From positions 1 to 64,000 of the forward strand of contig JAFSFC010000016.1 of NCBI GenBank assembly GCA_017435425.1: 64,000 bases of DNA, given 5' to 3'. Source of the DNA: Ruminiclostridium sp. GTDB lineage: Bacteria > Bacillota > Clostridia > Oscillospirales > Oscillospiraceae. The notes beneath the pieces are model-generated. The model was not told the DNA's origin. It worked only from the letters and a program-made list of their open reading frames with translations, and made no database searches. Within the stretch, counting starts at the first letter, position 1; each line of letters starts with the position of its first letter. Below are positions 8,150-16,247 of the stretch, one piece after another. Position numbers and translations under genes: made by a program.

Positions 8150-8176
8150 GGCTCCCTCGTCAGAGGGAGCCTTTTT
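8150..8176 (+). terminator. Terminator of the arsR-type gene
   Basis: GGCTCCCTC, GTCA loop, GAGGGAGCC, TTTTT. Confidence 0.9.
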
Positions 8177-8182
8177 CTCTTT

Positions 8183-8207
8183 TCTCTGTCCGAGAAAAGT
8201 ATTGGTG
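8183..8207. repeat. Left arm of a 25-bp imperfect inverted repeat
   Basis: TCTCTGTCCGAGA then GTATTGGTG; it matches the reverse complement of 8912-8936 at 23 of 25 positions. The pair encloses the AT-rich gene at 8314-8727. Confidence 0.75.
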
Positions 8208-8313
8208 TGTATACCCGACCTTTTAATGAATGCCCATCGAAAAATGAAAGGGACAAGGTGTATTTCAACCTTGCCCCTATGGGTCAGCATTCAGTTCACC
8301 AAATTGGAATTGG

Positions 8314-8727
8314 TCAATCTGTTTTTTCAAAGGAAACAAACTCAATTTGAAGATGAGTTTTCTTGTGTTGGGAAATAGAAAGCGTCAGTTCGTAATTCTC
8401 TATTGTGCCATCCTCATTTACACATTGGAATTTCATTACCCCTTCACCATCCGATAAAGCAATTATATGGAACTCTGAAATAGTTTCAGTTTCAACATCA
8501 TAATCGCTTGCATAGCACTCAGGAGTCTGCGTAATTGACCATTTTTTGCTATTGTTATCATTATTCAAATCTAATATCAGTGAATCACCATCACCACACA
8601 TTGCTGAGTAATTTTCACCATCAATTTCAAATGTTATTGGCTTATATGGCTGATTAAGGACAATCGCCGCTACAGCAACGATGACAATTACTGCAATGAT
8701 CAAAATTATAGATAATTTCTTTTTCAT
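8314..8727 (-). CDS. Small membrane-anchored or secreted protein, AT-rich island
   Basis: A 137-residue protein with lysines, one hydrophobic helix (IILIIAVIVIVAVAAIVL) and then an extracellular beta-rich domain of about 105 residues. Blocks GDSLILDLNNDNNSKKW and a later FHIIALSDGEGVMKFQC faintly resemble the chagasin-type (I42) inhibitor fold, but the NPTTGY loop is not there, so the function is open. Its base composition (clearly AT-rich) is unlike the GC-rich neighbours, which suggests acquisition from elsewhere. The ATG at 8727 has a GGGGG ribosome binding site; an ATG 27 bases upstream has none. The gene lies between the arms of a 25-bp inverted repeat. Confidence 0.7.
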   Translation of the reverse strand: MKKKLSIILIIAVIVIVAVAAIVLNQPYKPITFEIDGENYSAMCGDGDSLILDLNNDNNSKKWSITQTPECYASDYDVETETISEFHIIALSDGEGVMKFQCVNEDGTIENYELTLSISQHKKTHLQIEFVSFEKTD

Positions 8728-8911
8728 AGCTATAACCCCCTTTATCAAATTCAAGTTCGTCTAACTGTTTCATTATTTATGTAGACGAAAAAATCCCCAA
8801 AAGTTCCGAACCACATCTATTTCATAGCATAGTTCTGTCCATTTTTCTCATTCCAGAGACGAGATTTTACAAATTATGCATAACAGTCAGTGAAAATGTA
8901 TATTTTTTGTT

Positions 8912-8936
8912 CACCAATACTCATCTCGGACAGAGA
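8912..8936. repeat. Right arm of the 25-bp imperfect inverted repeat
   Basis: CACCAATAC then TCTCGGACAGAGA, the inverted partner of 8183-8207. It ends eight bases before the stop codon of the next minus-strand gene. No target-site duplication is visible outside the arms. Confidence 0.75.
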
Positions 8937-8943
8937 CTATTTC

Positions 8944-10440
8944 TTAAAACTGCTTGGCGATTCCTTCCTCCACCCAGAACTGAAGGGCCGTCTGGATGGT
9001 TTCAAATCTATAGTTATTCCAGGCCCCGCTCTTTTCGTGCTCTGCGGCAGTCTGGACAGGGAACTGGATCTGGCTCAACGGATGGGTATAGTTCATCCAG
9101 GCATCTACGACCCAACCCTCCTGGCATTCACGAATAGAATAGGAGGCATAGCCCCGGTGATTCTGTCCCTCCCCAGGCAGGGAAAATTCCGCAAACACAT
9201 CTGTGGCCGTATAGGCATCTCCAAACATACTCACCCCAGAATAGGATTCCTCTTCCATGCGGCAGAAGGGGGCCCCGTAGGTCTGGCCGTTCCGGTCATA
9301 CAGGAGTTGTCCAGACCAGTCTCCCACCTTCTCCCATCCCTCACTGTTCCGGTAAGCGGGCCAGAACTGGATGCTCTCCGTCCCCCGGACTCCCGGGTCC
9401 ACCAGCCAGCAGAAGTGGTGGAGGATCTTCCAGGTGTCTTCGTCCAGTCGGACGGCTACATGGGTGATGCGCAGTTCCTCCTCTGCCTCATGGAGGGTCA
9501 CCGTATAGGGGCGGCTCCCCTCCCAGCGGACCTCCTCCCGGTTGCTTTCCGGCGGGTAGATCTCCTGGTCCACCAAAACTTCCGTGGCCTCTGCACAGGT
9601 AAGCAGATCTTCTTCCGTCAGGTCTTCTGCCACCTGGGCGGGCATTCCCAGGTCCACCAGATGGTCCCTGATCTCCTGGTGACCGGTCTCCACAGCCGGG
9701 GTCCATTCCATGGGATAGCTGTCGAAGAAAGCATAACCCACCACCAGCCCCAGGGCCAGAACACCGGCAAAAGCTTTCACCAGCAGGCCGTCCTCCACCC
9801 GGACCGGGGCGGCCTGAACGGCATACCCCGCCTCGTCCAGCTGGGTGGACAGGGTCCACAGGCACCGAAGGATGCAGATGTAGAGCAGCAGGATGATGCC
9901 CCCAATGAGCAGGGGCATATTCCCCACCTCCAGGAGGCCCAGCCAGCAGATAATGGCGTTCCAAACCAAGAGGGCAAAGGCACTGGCAGCCCCGGGGGCC
10001 AGCCCGGCCTTCTTCCGCACGGCCCGGAACCCCAGCCAGAAAAAGAGGTACTGACACAGGTCCACCCCCAGCAGGGGGATGGTATAGCCCAACAAATATT
10101 CCCGGACTGCCCCGCCGTAGATGGTGGCATTGGCCACCAGGGTCACCAGAGTCAGGGCCAGGTTAAAGAGGGAAATCACATAGCACAGCCGGAACCAGAG
10201 GTTCTCCCGCCGGAGGCTCCGGAAGCCCAGCACCAGCAGGACCGAGCCGATGGCCGGCAGGATATACTGCAGGAGCAGGAAGTGCAGGGTGATCCCCTGG
10301 AAGGCAAAGCCAAGAAGGATCCGGTCCATGGCAGTCCGCCAGGGATTGACCCACTTGGTCACGTCGGACGGGGGAGCCTCAGGCAGACTGGTCTCCAGCA
10401 GCAGGTCGAACTCCCGCTCGGTCATGGGTTCCTTACGCAT
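8944..10440 (-). CDS. Multi-pass membrane protein partnered with an ECF sigma factor
   Basis: A 498-residue protein: a cytoplasmic N-terminus of about 45 residues (TEREFDLLLETSLPEAPPSDVTKWVNPW), about six to seven membrane helices (roughly residues 45-275), then a C-terminal extracytoplasmic domain of about 220 residues. The N-terminal segment is like the short sigma-binding heads of clostridial anti-sigma factors. The start ATG (10440) overlaps the sigma gene stop by eight bases, with GGGAGG eight bases ahead. The overlap and layout suggest an anti-sigma or signal-sensing partner of the ECF factor; this is inferred from context, not from a recognised domain. Confidence 0.7.
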   Translation of the reverse strand: MRKEPMTEREFDLLLETSLPEAPPSDVTKWVNPWRTAMDRILLGFAFQGITLHFLLLQYILPAIGSVLLVLGFRSLRRENLWFRLCYVISLFNLALTLVTLVANATIYGGAVREYLLGYTIPLLGVDLCQYLFFWLGFRAVRKKAGLAPGAASAFALLVWNAIICWLGLLEVGNMPLLIGGIILLLYICILRCLWTLSTQLDEAGYAVQAAPVRVEDGLLVKAFAGVLALGLVVGYAFFDSYPMEWTPAVETGHQEIRDHLVDLGMPAQVAEDLTEEDLLTCAEATEVLVDQEIYPPESNREEVRWEGSRPYTVTLHEAEEELRITHVAVRLDEDTWKILHHFCWLVDPGVRGTESIQFWPAYRNSEGWEKVGDWSGQLLYDRNGQTYGAPFCRMEEESYSGVSMFGDAYTATDVFAEFSLPGEGQNHRGYASYSIRECQEGWVVDAWMNYTHPLSQIQFPVQTAAEHEKSGAWNNYRFETIQTALQFWVEEGIAKQF

Positions 10441-10972
10441 ATCCGTCACCTCCCAACCGTTTCCGCAGCTTTTGCTTGATCCGATACAGTCTCCCTTCCA
10501 CCGCCCGCTCTGTCATACCCAGCTCGGCGGCGATCTGGGCGGTGGGCTGGCGGTAGTAGTATTTTCGATAGAAGAGCATCCGCTCCCGGTCCCCCAGATA
10601 CTGCAACGCCTCCACCAGGGCGGCCTGCCGCTCCTGCTGGATGACCCGCTCCTCGGGGGTGGGTTCCGGGGAGGGGATGTCCGGGGTGAGCTCCGTGCTG
10701 TCCTCCCGGCGGAGCTTTCTGGCCCGGTTCAGAGCCTGGTTCCGGGTCACCGCCGTGAGCCAGGTGGTCCAGGAACCTTTCTCCGGGTCGTAGGAGCCCA
10801 CCTTCTCCCACACCGTCATGGCGGTCTCGGAGATACACTCCTCCCGGTCGTGGGTGCCGGGCAGGATGGGGGCGATGATATAGCCCATAAGGGGGGTGAA
10901 CCGCCGGAGGAACTCCTCCATGGCAGTCTCATCCCGGTCCTGCAATCGCCGGACCAGGTCCTGTTCCTTCAT
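10433..10972 (-). CDS. ECF-type RNA polymerase sigma factor
   Basis: A 179-residue sigma-70 family protein with only regions 2 and 4. Region 2 includes HDREECISETAMTVWEKVGSYDP, and region 4 includes GDRERMLFYRKYYYRQPTAQIAAELGMTERAVEGRLYRIKQKLRK with a clear helix-turn-helix. An acidic, proline-rich linker (TPDIPSPEPTPEE) joins them. The ATG at 10972 is chosen for the AAGGAGG seven bases away. The gene overlaps the membrane protein that follows, a usual sigma/anti-sigma arrangement. The regulon cannot be deduced from the window. Confidence 0.92.
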   Translation of the reverse strand: MKEQDLVRRLQDRDETAMEEFLRRFTPLMGYIIAPILPGTHDREECISETAMTVWEKVGSYDPEKGSWTTWLTAVTRNQALNRARKLRREDSTELTPDIPSPEPTPEERVIQQERQAALVEALQYLGDRERMLFYRKYYYRQPTAQIAAELGMTERAVEGRLYRIKQKLRKRLGGDGYA

Positions 10973-11034
10973 ACCATCGCCTCCTTTCTTTGTCTCTATA
11001 CTACCATACACAGGACAGAGGAAAAACCCACGCA

Positions 11035-11063
11035 TTGGAATTTGAAAAAATATGTGGTATACT
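11035..11063 (+). promoter_or_regulatory. Sigma-A promoter of the DUF4317-MATE operon
   Basis: TTGGAA (11035-11040), 17 bases, TATACT (11058-11063). The transcript would run through the palindromic repeat before reaching the gene at 11293. Confidence 0.75.
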
Positions 11064-11094
11064 GTCTGAAACATTCCATGCTTCAGGTAACACC

Positions 11095-11252
11095 AAAGGC
11101 TCCCCTTGATAGGGGAGCTGGATGCGAAGCAGCCTGAGGGGTGCTATCCTTACAGTAAAATTGTCGTACCGGTACGACAGCATACCCTTTGACCCCACAC
11201 CCCTCCGGCTTCGACATTGTCGAAGCCACCTCCCCTCTAAAGGGGAGGCTTT
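11095..11252. repeat. MITE/REP-like palindromic repeat, copy 1
   Basis: About 158 bases with terminal inverted repeats AAAGGCTCCCCT and AGGGGAGGCTTT, an internal hairpin (GGCTTCGACA/TGTCGAAGCC) and a perfect central palindrome around 11162-11179 (TGTCGTACC and GGTACGACA). A second copy is at 61694-61841; the first 55 bases differ at one position. It encodes no protein of its own and lies in the leader of the DUF4317 gene. Confidence 0.88.
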
Positions 11253-11292
11253 GCGCTTTGTATCAGCACCGAACAAGTTCCCGGAGGTCCCC

Positions 11293-12441
11293 ATGAACCA
11301 GAAAGAACTCAACGAGATCCGGCGCCGCATCGCCCCCAACAAGTGCGGCATCAGCAAACTATACGGCTGCTTCGTCAACAACAGCAGCAAGGAGATCATC
11401 TCCCGCATCGACACCTCTCTGGGCCTGCTCAGTGAGTTTGAAAACGAAAAATACCTTTCCCTGCTGAAAAAGGTCCTGTCCGGGGGCCTGGGAAAGAACC
11501 TCATCGACATCACCTTCTCCACCCAGCAGGTGATGAAGGGGGAGGAGCACAAGCTCCTGGCCGACCTGAGAAATTCCGGCCTCAACGACCCTGCCCTCCG
11601 GGAGGCATTCTTCCAGAAGGTCATCTCCGCCGTCACCATGGAGGACACCAACTACCTCATCCTCCTGGCCTACGATGCCTACGACGTGCCCTACAAGGGC
11701 AAGGACGACGTGACCCAGGCAGAGGCCTCGGACACGGTGTACAACTACATCCTCTGCTCGGTCTGCCCTGTGAAGGACGGCAAGCCCGAGCTGGCCTACT
11801 TCCCCGGGGAGAACCAGTTCCACAGCAGCGGCATCAGCCACATCGTCTCTCCCCCTGCCCTGGGCTTCCTCTTCCCCGCCTTTGACGACCGGGCGGCCAA
11901 CATCTACAACGCTCTCTACTACGCCAAGGACCCCAACGAGCTCCACCAGACCTTCATCGACACGGTCTTTGCCACCGAGCCCCCCATGTCCGCCGGCAAG
12001 CAGAAGGAGACCTTCCACTCGGTCCTGTCCGACGCCCTGGATGAGGACTGCAGCTTCGACGTCCTCCAGCAGGTCCACGAGCAGATCCGGGAGGTCATCC
12101 TGGACCACAAGGAGAGCAAGGACCCCAACCCCCTGGAGCTCTCGGCGTCCGACCTGGGGACCATCCTGAAAGGCGGCGGCGTCCCCGGAGAGCGGGTCCA
12201 GGCCTTCCAGCGCAAGTGCGCCCAGGAGTTCGGCCCCGACGCTCCCCTGAAACCCACCAACCTCATCGACAGCAAGAAGTTCACCATCGAGACCCCCCAG
12301 GTGAAGATCTCCGTGGACCCGGAGGCCAGCTACCTGGTGGAGACCCGGGTCATCGGGGGCCGGAAGTACATCCTCATCCCCGCCGACGACGGGGTGGAGG
12401 TCAACGGCATCCCCGTCCAGTTTGCCGAAGGAAAGGAGTAA
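11293..12441 (+). CDS. DUF4317 family protein
   Basis: A 382-residue soluble protein beginning NQKELNEIRRRIAPNKCGISKLYGCFVN, which is the hallmark start of the DUF4317 family common in clostridia. The family has no established function that I know of. No catalytic motif or membrane segment is evident; the C-terminal third is beta-rich. The ATG at 11293 follows GGAGG at five bases; reading further upstream would translate the palindromic repeat and is rejected. It is separated by eight bases from a MATE exporter and likely co-transcribed with it. Confidence 0.85.
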   Translation: MNQKELNEIRRRIAPNKCGISKLYGCFVNNSSKEIISRIDTSLGLLSEFENEKYLSLLKKVLSGGLGKNLIDITFSTQQVMKGEEHKLLADLRNSGLNDPALREAFFQKVISAVTMEDTNYLILLAYDAYDVPYKGKDDVTQAEASDTVYNYILCSVCPVKDGKPELAYFPGENQFHSSGISHIVSPPALGFLFPAFDDRAANIYNALYYAKDPNELHQTFIDTVFATEPPMSAGKQKETFHSVLSDALDEDCSFDVLQQVHEQIREVILDHKESKDPNPLELSASDLGTILKGGGVPGERVQAFQRKCAQEFGPDAPLKPTNLIDSKKFTIETPQVKISVDPEASYLVETRVIGGRKYILIPADDGVEVNGIPVQFAEGKE

Positions 12442-12449
12442 ACTGACCC

Positions 12450-13790
12450 ATGGCCAAACAACCCATCCAGCTCTCCGACCACTTTACTTACGGGCGGCTG
12501 GTCCGGTTCACCCTCCCCTCCATCGCCATGATGATCTTCACCTCCATCTATGGCGTGGTAGACGGCTTCTTCGTGTCCAACTTCGTGGGCAAGACCCACT
12601 TTGCCGCCGTGAACTTCATCTATCCCGTCCTGATGATCCTGGGCTGCCTGGGCTTCATGTTCGGCACCGGCGGCTCGGCATTGGTTGCCATGACCATGGG
12701 CATGGGGGACCGGAAAAAGGCCCGGGAGATCTTCTCCCTTCTCATCTACGTGGCCATCGGCTCCGGTTTGGTCATCGCCGCCCTGGGCATCGCCTTCCTG
12801 CCGGCCATCGCCGCCGCCCTGGGGGCGGAGGGGGAGATGCTGGAAGGGTGTGTCACCTACGGCCGGATCATCCTCCTGGCCGTCCCGGCCTATATGCTCC
12901 AGTACGCCTTCCAGTCCTTCTTCGTCACGGCGGAAAAGCCCCAGCTGGGCCTGGCGGTGACCATCGCCGCCGGGGTCACCAACATGGTGCTGGATGCCCT
13001 GCTGGTGGCCGTTTTCCAGTTTGGCCTGGTGGGTGCCGCCGCCGCCACAGCCCTGAGCCAGGTGGTGGGCGGGGTCATCCCCCTCATTTACTTCGCCCGG
13101 CCCAACACCAGCACCCTCCGGCTGGGCAAGACCAAGTGGGACGGCCGGGCCCTGGGGAAGGCCTGCGTCAACGGCTCTTCCGAGCTCATGACCAACATCG
13201 CCATGTCCCTGGTGAGCATGCTCTACAACATCCAGCTGATGAAGTACGCCGGGGAGAACGGCGTGGCCGCCTATGGCGTCCTCATGTATGTGTGCATGAT
13301 CTTCCTGGCTGTCTTTATTGGCTACACCGTGGGTGTGGCCCCGGTCATCGGCTTCCACTATGGGGCGGCCAACCACGACGAGCTGAAGGGCTTGCGGAAG
13401 AAGAGTTTCCGGATCATCGGCCTGTGTGCCGTGGTTATGTTCCTGCTGGCGGAGTTCCTTCTGGCCGAGCCCCTGGCCGCCCTCTTCGTAGGGTACGACC
13501 CGGAGCTCATGGCCCTGACCCTCCACGCTTTCAAGATCTTCTCCTTCGTCTTCCTCTTTGCGGGCTTTGCCATCTTCGGGTCGGGCTTCTTCACCGCCCT
13601 GAACAACGGCCTCATCTCCGCCCTCATCGCCTTCCTGCGGTCCCTGGTCTTTGAGGCGGGCTTCGTCCTCCTGCTGCCGTTGGTGTTCGGTATGGACGGC
13701 ATCTGGATCTCCACGGCCGCCGCTGAGCTGGTGGCCGCCACCCTGGCCCTGTCCCTCATGGCAGTCTTCCGAAAGAAATACCATTACTAA
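12450..13790 (+). CDS. MATE family efflux transporter
   Basis: A 446-residue, about twelve-helix transporter of the multidrug and toxin extrusion family. FTLPSIAMMIFTSIYGVVDGFFVSNFVG at the start and GGSALVAMTMGMGDRKKAREIF shortly after are typical of the clostridial DinF/MepA-like group. It should export an organic compound using an ion gradient. An AAGGAG ribosome binding site overlaps the end of the DUF4317 gene, so the two are one operon. A strong terminator follows directly. Confidence 0.93.
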   Translation: MAKQPIQLSDHFTYGRLVRFTLPSIAMMIFTSIYGVVDGFFVSNFVGKTHFAAVNFIYPVLMILGCLGFMFGTGGSALVAMTMGMGDRKKAREIFSLLIYVAIGSGLVIAALGIAFLPAIAAALGAEGEMLEGCVTYGRIILLAVPAYMLQYAFQSFFVTAEKPQLGLAVTIAAGVTNMVLDALLVAVFQFGLVGAAAATALSQVVGGVIPLIYFARPNTSTLRLGKTKWDGRALGKACVNGSSELMTNIAMSLVSMLYNIQLMKYAGENGVAAYGVLMYVCMIFLAVFIGYTVGVAPVIGFHYGAANHDELKGLRKKSFRIIGLCAVVMFLLAEFLLAEPLAALFVGYDPELMALTLHAFKIFSFVFLFAGFAIFGSGFFTALNNGLISALIAFLRSLVFEAGFVLLLPLVFGMDGIWISTAAAELVAATLALSLMAVFRKKYHY

Positions 13791-13792
13791 AC

Positions 13793-13822
13793 AAAAACGC
13801 AAGCTTGACAGCTTGCGTTTTT
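13793..13822 (+). terminator. Terminator of the DUF4317-MATE operon
   Basis: AAAAACGCAAGC, TTGACA loop, GCTTGCGTTTTT. The descending arm also holds the -35 box of the next promoter. Confidence 0.92.
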
Positions 13823-13841
13823 GCTATGTAAGCGGTATCAT
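13813..13841 (+). promoter_or_regulatory. Candidate promoter of the glycyl radical enzyme operon
   Basis: TTGCGT (13813-13818), 17 bases, TATCAT (13836-13841). The -35 box is part of the preceding terminator arm. Confidence 0.5.
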
Positions 13842-13879
13842 AAAGTCATACATATTTTATATGGAAGGGAGCTGCCCCT

Positions 13880-16246
13880 ATGCTGACCGACCGCATTGAA
13901 ATGATCCGCCAGAACTACGTCAACGCCAAGCCGGAGATCTCCTGCCAGCGGGCCAAGATCTGGACGGACTCCCATAAAGAGACCGAGGGCCTGCCCGTGT
14001 GCATCCGCCGGGCCCGGGCCTTCTATGACTGCTGTGACCGTCTGGAGGTCCACATCTTCCCCGGCGAGCTGGTGGTGGGCGCCATCGGCGAGTTCCGCAA
14101 GTGCGGCATCCTCACCCCGGAGTTCTCCTGGATGTGGGTGGACCGGGAGATGGACACCTTCGCCACCCGGCCCCAGGACCCCTACCTCATGACCGACGAG
14201 CAGCGGGACTTTGTCCGGAAGGAAATCTTCCCCTACTGGAAGGGCAAGTCCCTGGAGGAGGCCTTCCTGGCCCGCCTGCCCGAGGACACCCGCCGCATCG
14301 GCGTGGACACGGGCATCCTGGACAACGACTCCAAGTGGCGGCAGGCCGTGGGCGAGATCACCCCGGACTACCAGGACGTGCTGTTCAAGAAGGGCTTCGG
14401 GGGCATCATCCGGGAGGCCGAGGAACACATTGCCGGCCTGGATGCCGTGAACCCCGAAGACCTGGAGAAAAAGGACTTCTACCAGTCCATCCTCTGGACC
14501 TCCCAGGGCATCATCCGCTACGCCAACCGGTACGCCGACCGGGCCGAGGAGATGGCCGCCGCAGAGACCGACCCTGTTCGGGCCCAGGAGCTGCGGGTCA
14601 TTGCCGCCAACTGCCGCCGGGTGCCCGAGCATCCCCCGGAGAGCTTCTACGAGGCCATTCAGTTCCTGTGGTTCGTCCAGGTGGGCGGTATCCTGTCGGA
14701 GAACCCCCTGTCCCTGAACCCCGGCCGCTTCGACCAGTACATGGACCCCTATTATGAAGCCGACCTGGCCAAGGGGGCCGTCACCCAGGACTTCGCCCAG
14801 GAGCTCATCGAGGCCCTGTGGCTGAAGTACTCCGAATGGGTGTGGACCATTTCCGCCAACACCGCCGACTATTTTGCCGGGTACAACCAGTTCCAGAACC
14901 TCACCGTGGGCGGCAAGAAGCGGGACGGCAAGGACGGCACCAACCCTGTCACCTTCATGGCCCTGAAGGCCACGGAAGAGGTCAAGACCCACCAGCCCGG
15001 CCTGTCCGTCCGGGTCCATGCCGACTGTCCCAGAGAATTTCTGGACGGGGTGACCCATCTGGTCTCCACCGGTACGGGCTTCCCGGCCATCCACAGCGAC
15101 AGCGTGGGCTACCAGATGCTCCTCAACGCCGGCTATGAGCCCGAGGATGCCCGGGACTGGAACAACTGCGGCTGCGTGGTCCCCCACTTCCGGAAAACCG
15201 GCGAATGGACGGCCGCTGTGAACATGAACTTCGGCTCCGCCCTGGAGTACGCCCTGAACGGGGGCATCAGCCTCATGACCGGGGAGCTGATGGGCCTGGA
15301 GGAGAAGCCCGCCGCCCAGTTTGCCACCTTTGATGAAGTCCTGGCCGCCTTCTACCGCCAGTTTGACAACCTCTGCCGCCACTCCATCATCCTCACGGTG
15401 GAGGCCCAGCGGCTCCACAAGGAGATGGTCCCCCGGCCCTTCCTGTCCTCCTGCATCGAGCACTGCATGGAGTCCGGCAAGGACCTGTCCCAGGGGGGCG
15501 CCAAGTACAACATCGGCCCGGTCATCACCGGCATCGGCCTGGCCGTGGTGGCCAACTCCCTGGCCGCCGTGAAGAAGCTGGTCTTTGAGGACCAGGTCTG
15601 CACCATGGAGACCCTGGTCCAGGCCCTCCGGGCCAACTGGGTGGGCTACGAGGACCTGCAGCAGCAGGCCAAGGCCTGCCCCAAATACGGCAACGACGAC
15701 GACTATGTGGACGACATCGCCATCCAGATCGCCAACCACTTCTACCGGGAGATCCACCAGTACAGGGATATCTTCGGCTCTCCCTTCCTGACCGCCTTCA
15801 TGGGCATCTCCAACTACATCCCCATGGGCCGGGTCCTGGGTGCCACCCCCGACGGCCGCTGCCACGGGGAACCCTCCAGTGAGGGCGTCTCCCCCTTCGT
15901 GGGCACCGACACCTCCACCCCCCTGGCCGCCATGCGGTCCACCGCCAAGCTGAACCAGGAGGTCCACTCGGGCGGCACCCTGCTGAACCTCCGGCTGAAC
16001 CCCGAGCTGGTGGCCACCAAGCGGGGCCAGGCCAACCTGGGGGCCATGGTCCAGACCCTCTTCTCCCTGGGTGCCTTCCACGTCCAGTTCAACTGCATCT
16101 CCTCGGACACCCTCCGGGATGCCCAGGCCCACCCCGAAAACTACAAGGACCTGCTGGTCCGGGTGGCGGGCTACTCCACCCAGTTCGTAAACCTGTCCAG
16201 GTCCATGCAGGATGCCATCATCACCCGGACGGAGCACAGCTATTGA
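13880..16246 (+). CDS. Glycyl radical enzyme of unassigned specificity (PFL/dehydratase superfamily)
   Basis: A 788-residue protein of the usual length for dehydratase/lyase-type glycyl radical enzymes. The C-terminal RVAGYSTQF carries the radical glycine (G764), and the thiyl radical cysteine is C432 in NNCGCVVPHF. Dehydratases and arylacetate decarboxylases of this superfamily normally read GCVE, where the glutamate is a catalytic base; here it is valine (V434), and a second cysteine (C430) sits two residues before. The active-site neighbourhood therefore differs from glycerol, propanediol, choline, isethionate and 4-hydroxyproline enzymes. Pyruvate formate-lyase is also excluded, as it has adjacent Cys-Cys. 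The next gene is its activase, one base downstream. The RBS GGAAGGGAG fits the ATG at 13880. Substrate unknown. Confidence 0.9.
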   Translation: MLTDRIEMIRQNYVNAKPEISCQRAKIWTDSHKETEGLPVCIRRARAFYDCCDRLEVHIFPGELVVGAIGEFRKCGILTPEFSWMWVDREMDTFATRPQDPYLMTDEQRDFVRKEIFPYWKGKSLEEAFLARLPEDTRRIGVDTGILDNDSKWRQAVGEITPDYQDVLFKKGFGGIIREAEEHIAGLDAVNPEDLEKKDFYQSILWTSQGIIRYANRYADRAEEMAAAETDPVRAQELRVIAANCRRVPEHPPESFYEAIQFLWFVQVGGILSENPLSLNPGRFDQYMDPYYEADLAKGAVTQDFAQELIEALWLKYSEWVWTISANTADYFAGYNQFQNLTVGGKKRDGKDGTNPVTFMALKATEEVKTHQPGLSVRVHADCPREFLDGVTHLVSTGTGFPAIHSDSVGYQMLLNAGYEPEDARDWNNCGCVVPHFRKTGEWTAAVNMNFGSALEYALNGGISLMTGELMGLEEKPAAQFATFDEVLAAFYRQFDNLCRHSIILTVEAQRLHKEMVPRPFLSSCIEHCMESGKDLSQGGAKYNIGPVITGIGLAVVANSLAAVKKLVFEDQVCTMETLVQALRANWVGYEDLQQQAKACPKYGNDDDYVDDIAIQIANHFYREIHQYRDIFGSPFLTAFMGISNYIPMGRVLGATPDGRCHGEPSSEGVSPFVGTDTSTPLAAMRSTAKLNQEVHSGGTLLNLRLNPELVATKRGQANLGAMVQTLFSLGAFHVQFNCISSDTLRDAQAHPENYKDLLVRVAGYSTQFVNLSRSMQDAIITRTEHSY

Positions 16247-16247
16247 G

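Noticed and set aside
13838-16237. A 799-codon open frame on the min strand opposite the glycyl radical enzyme
   Set aside because: High-GC codon bias opens the antisense frame; composition is Val/Gly/His-rich without motifs, no RBS, and the plus-strand protein is a clear family member.
13880-16246. Assignment as pyruvate formate-lyase or 4-hydroxyproline dehydratase
   Set aside because: Pyruvate formate-lyase needs adjacent cysteines; 4-hydroxyproline dehydratase has GCVE, while this protein has GCVV.
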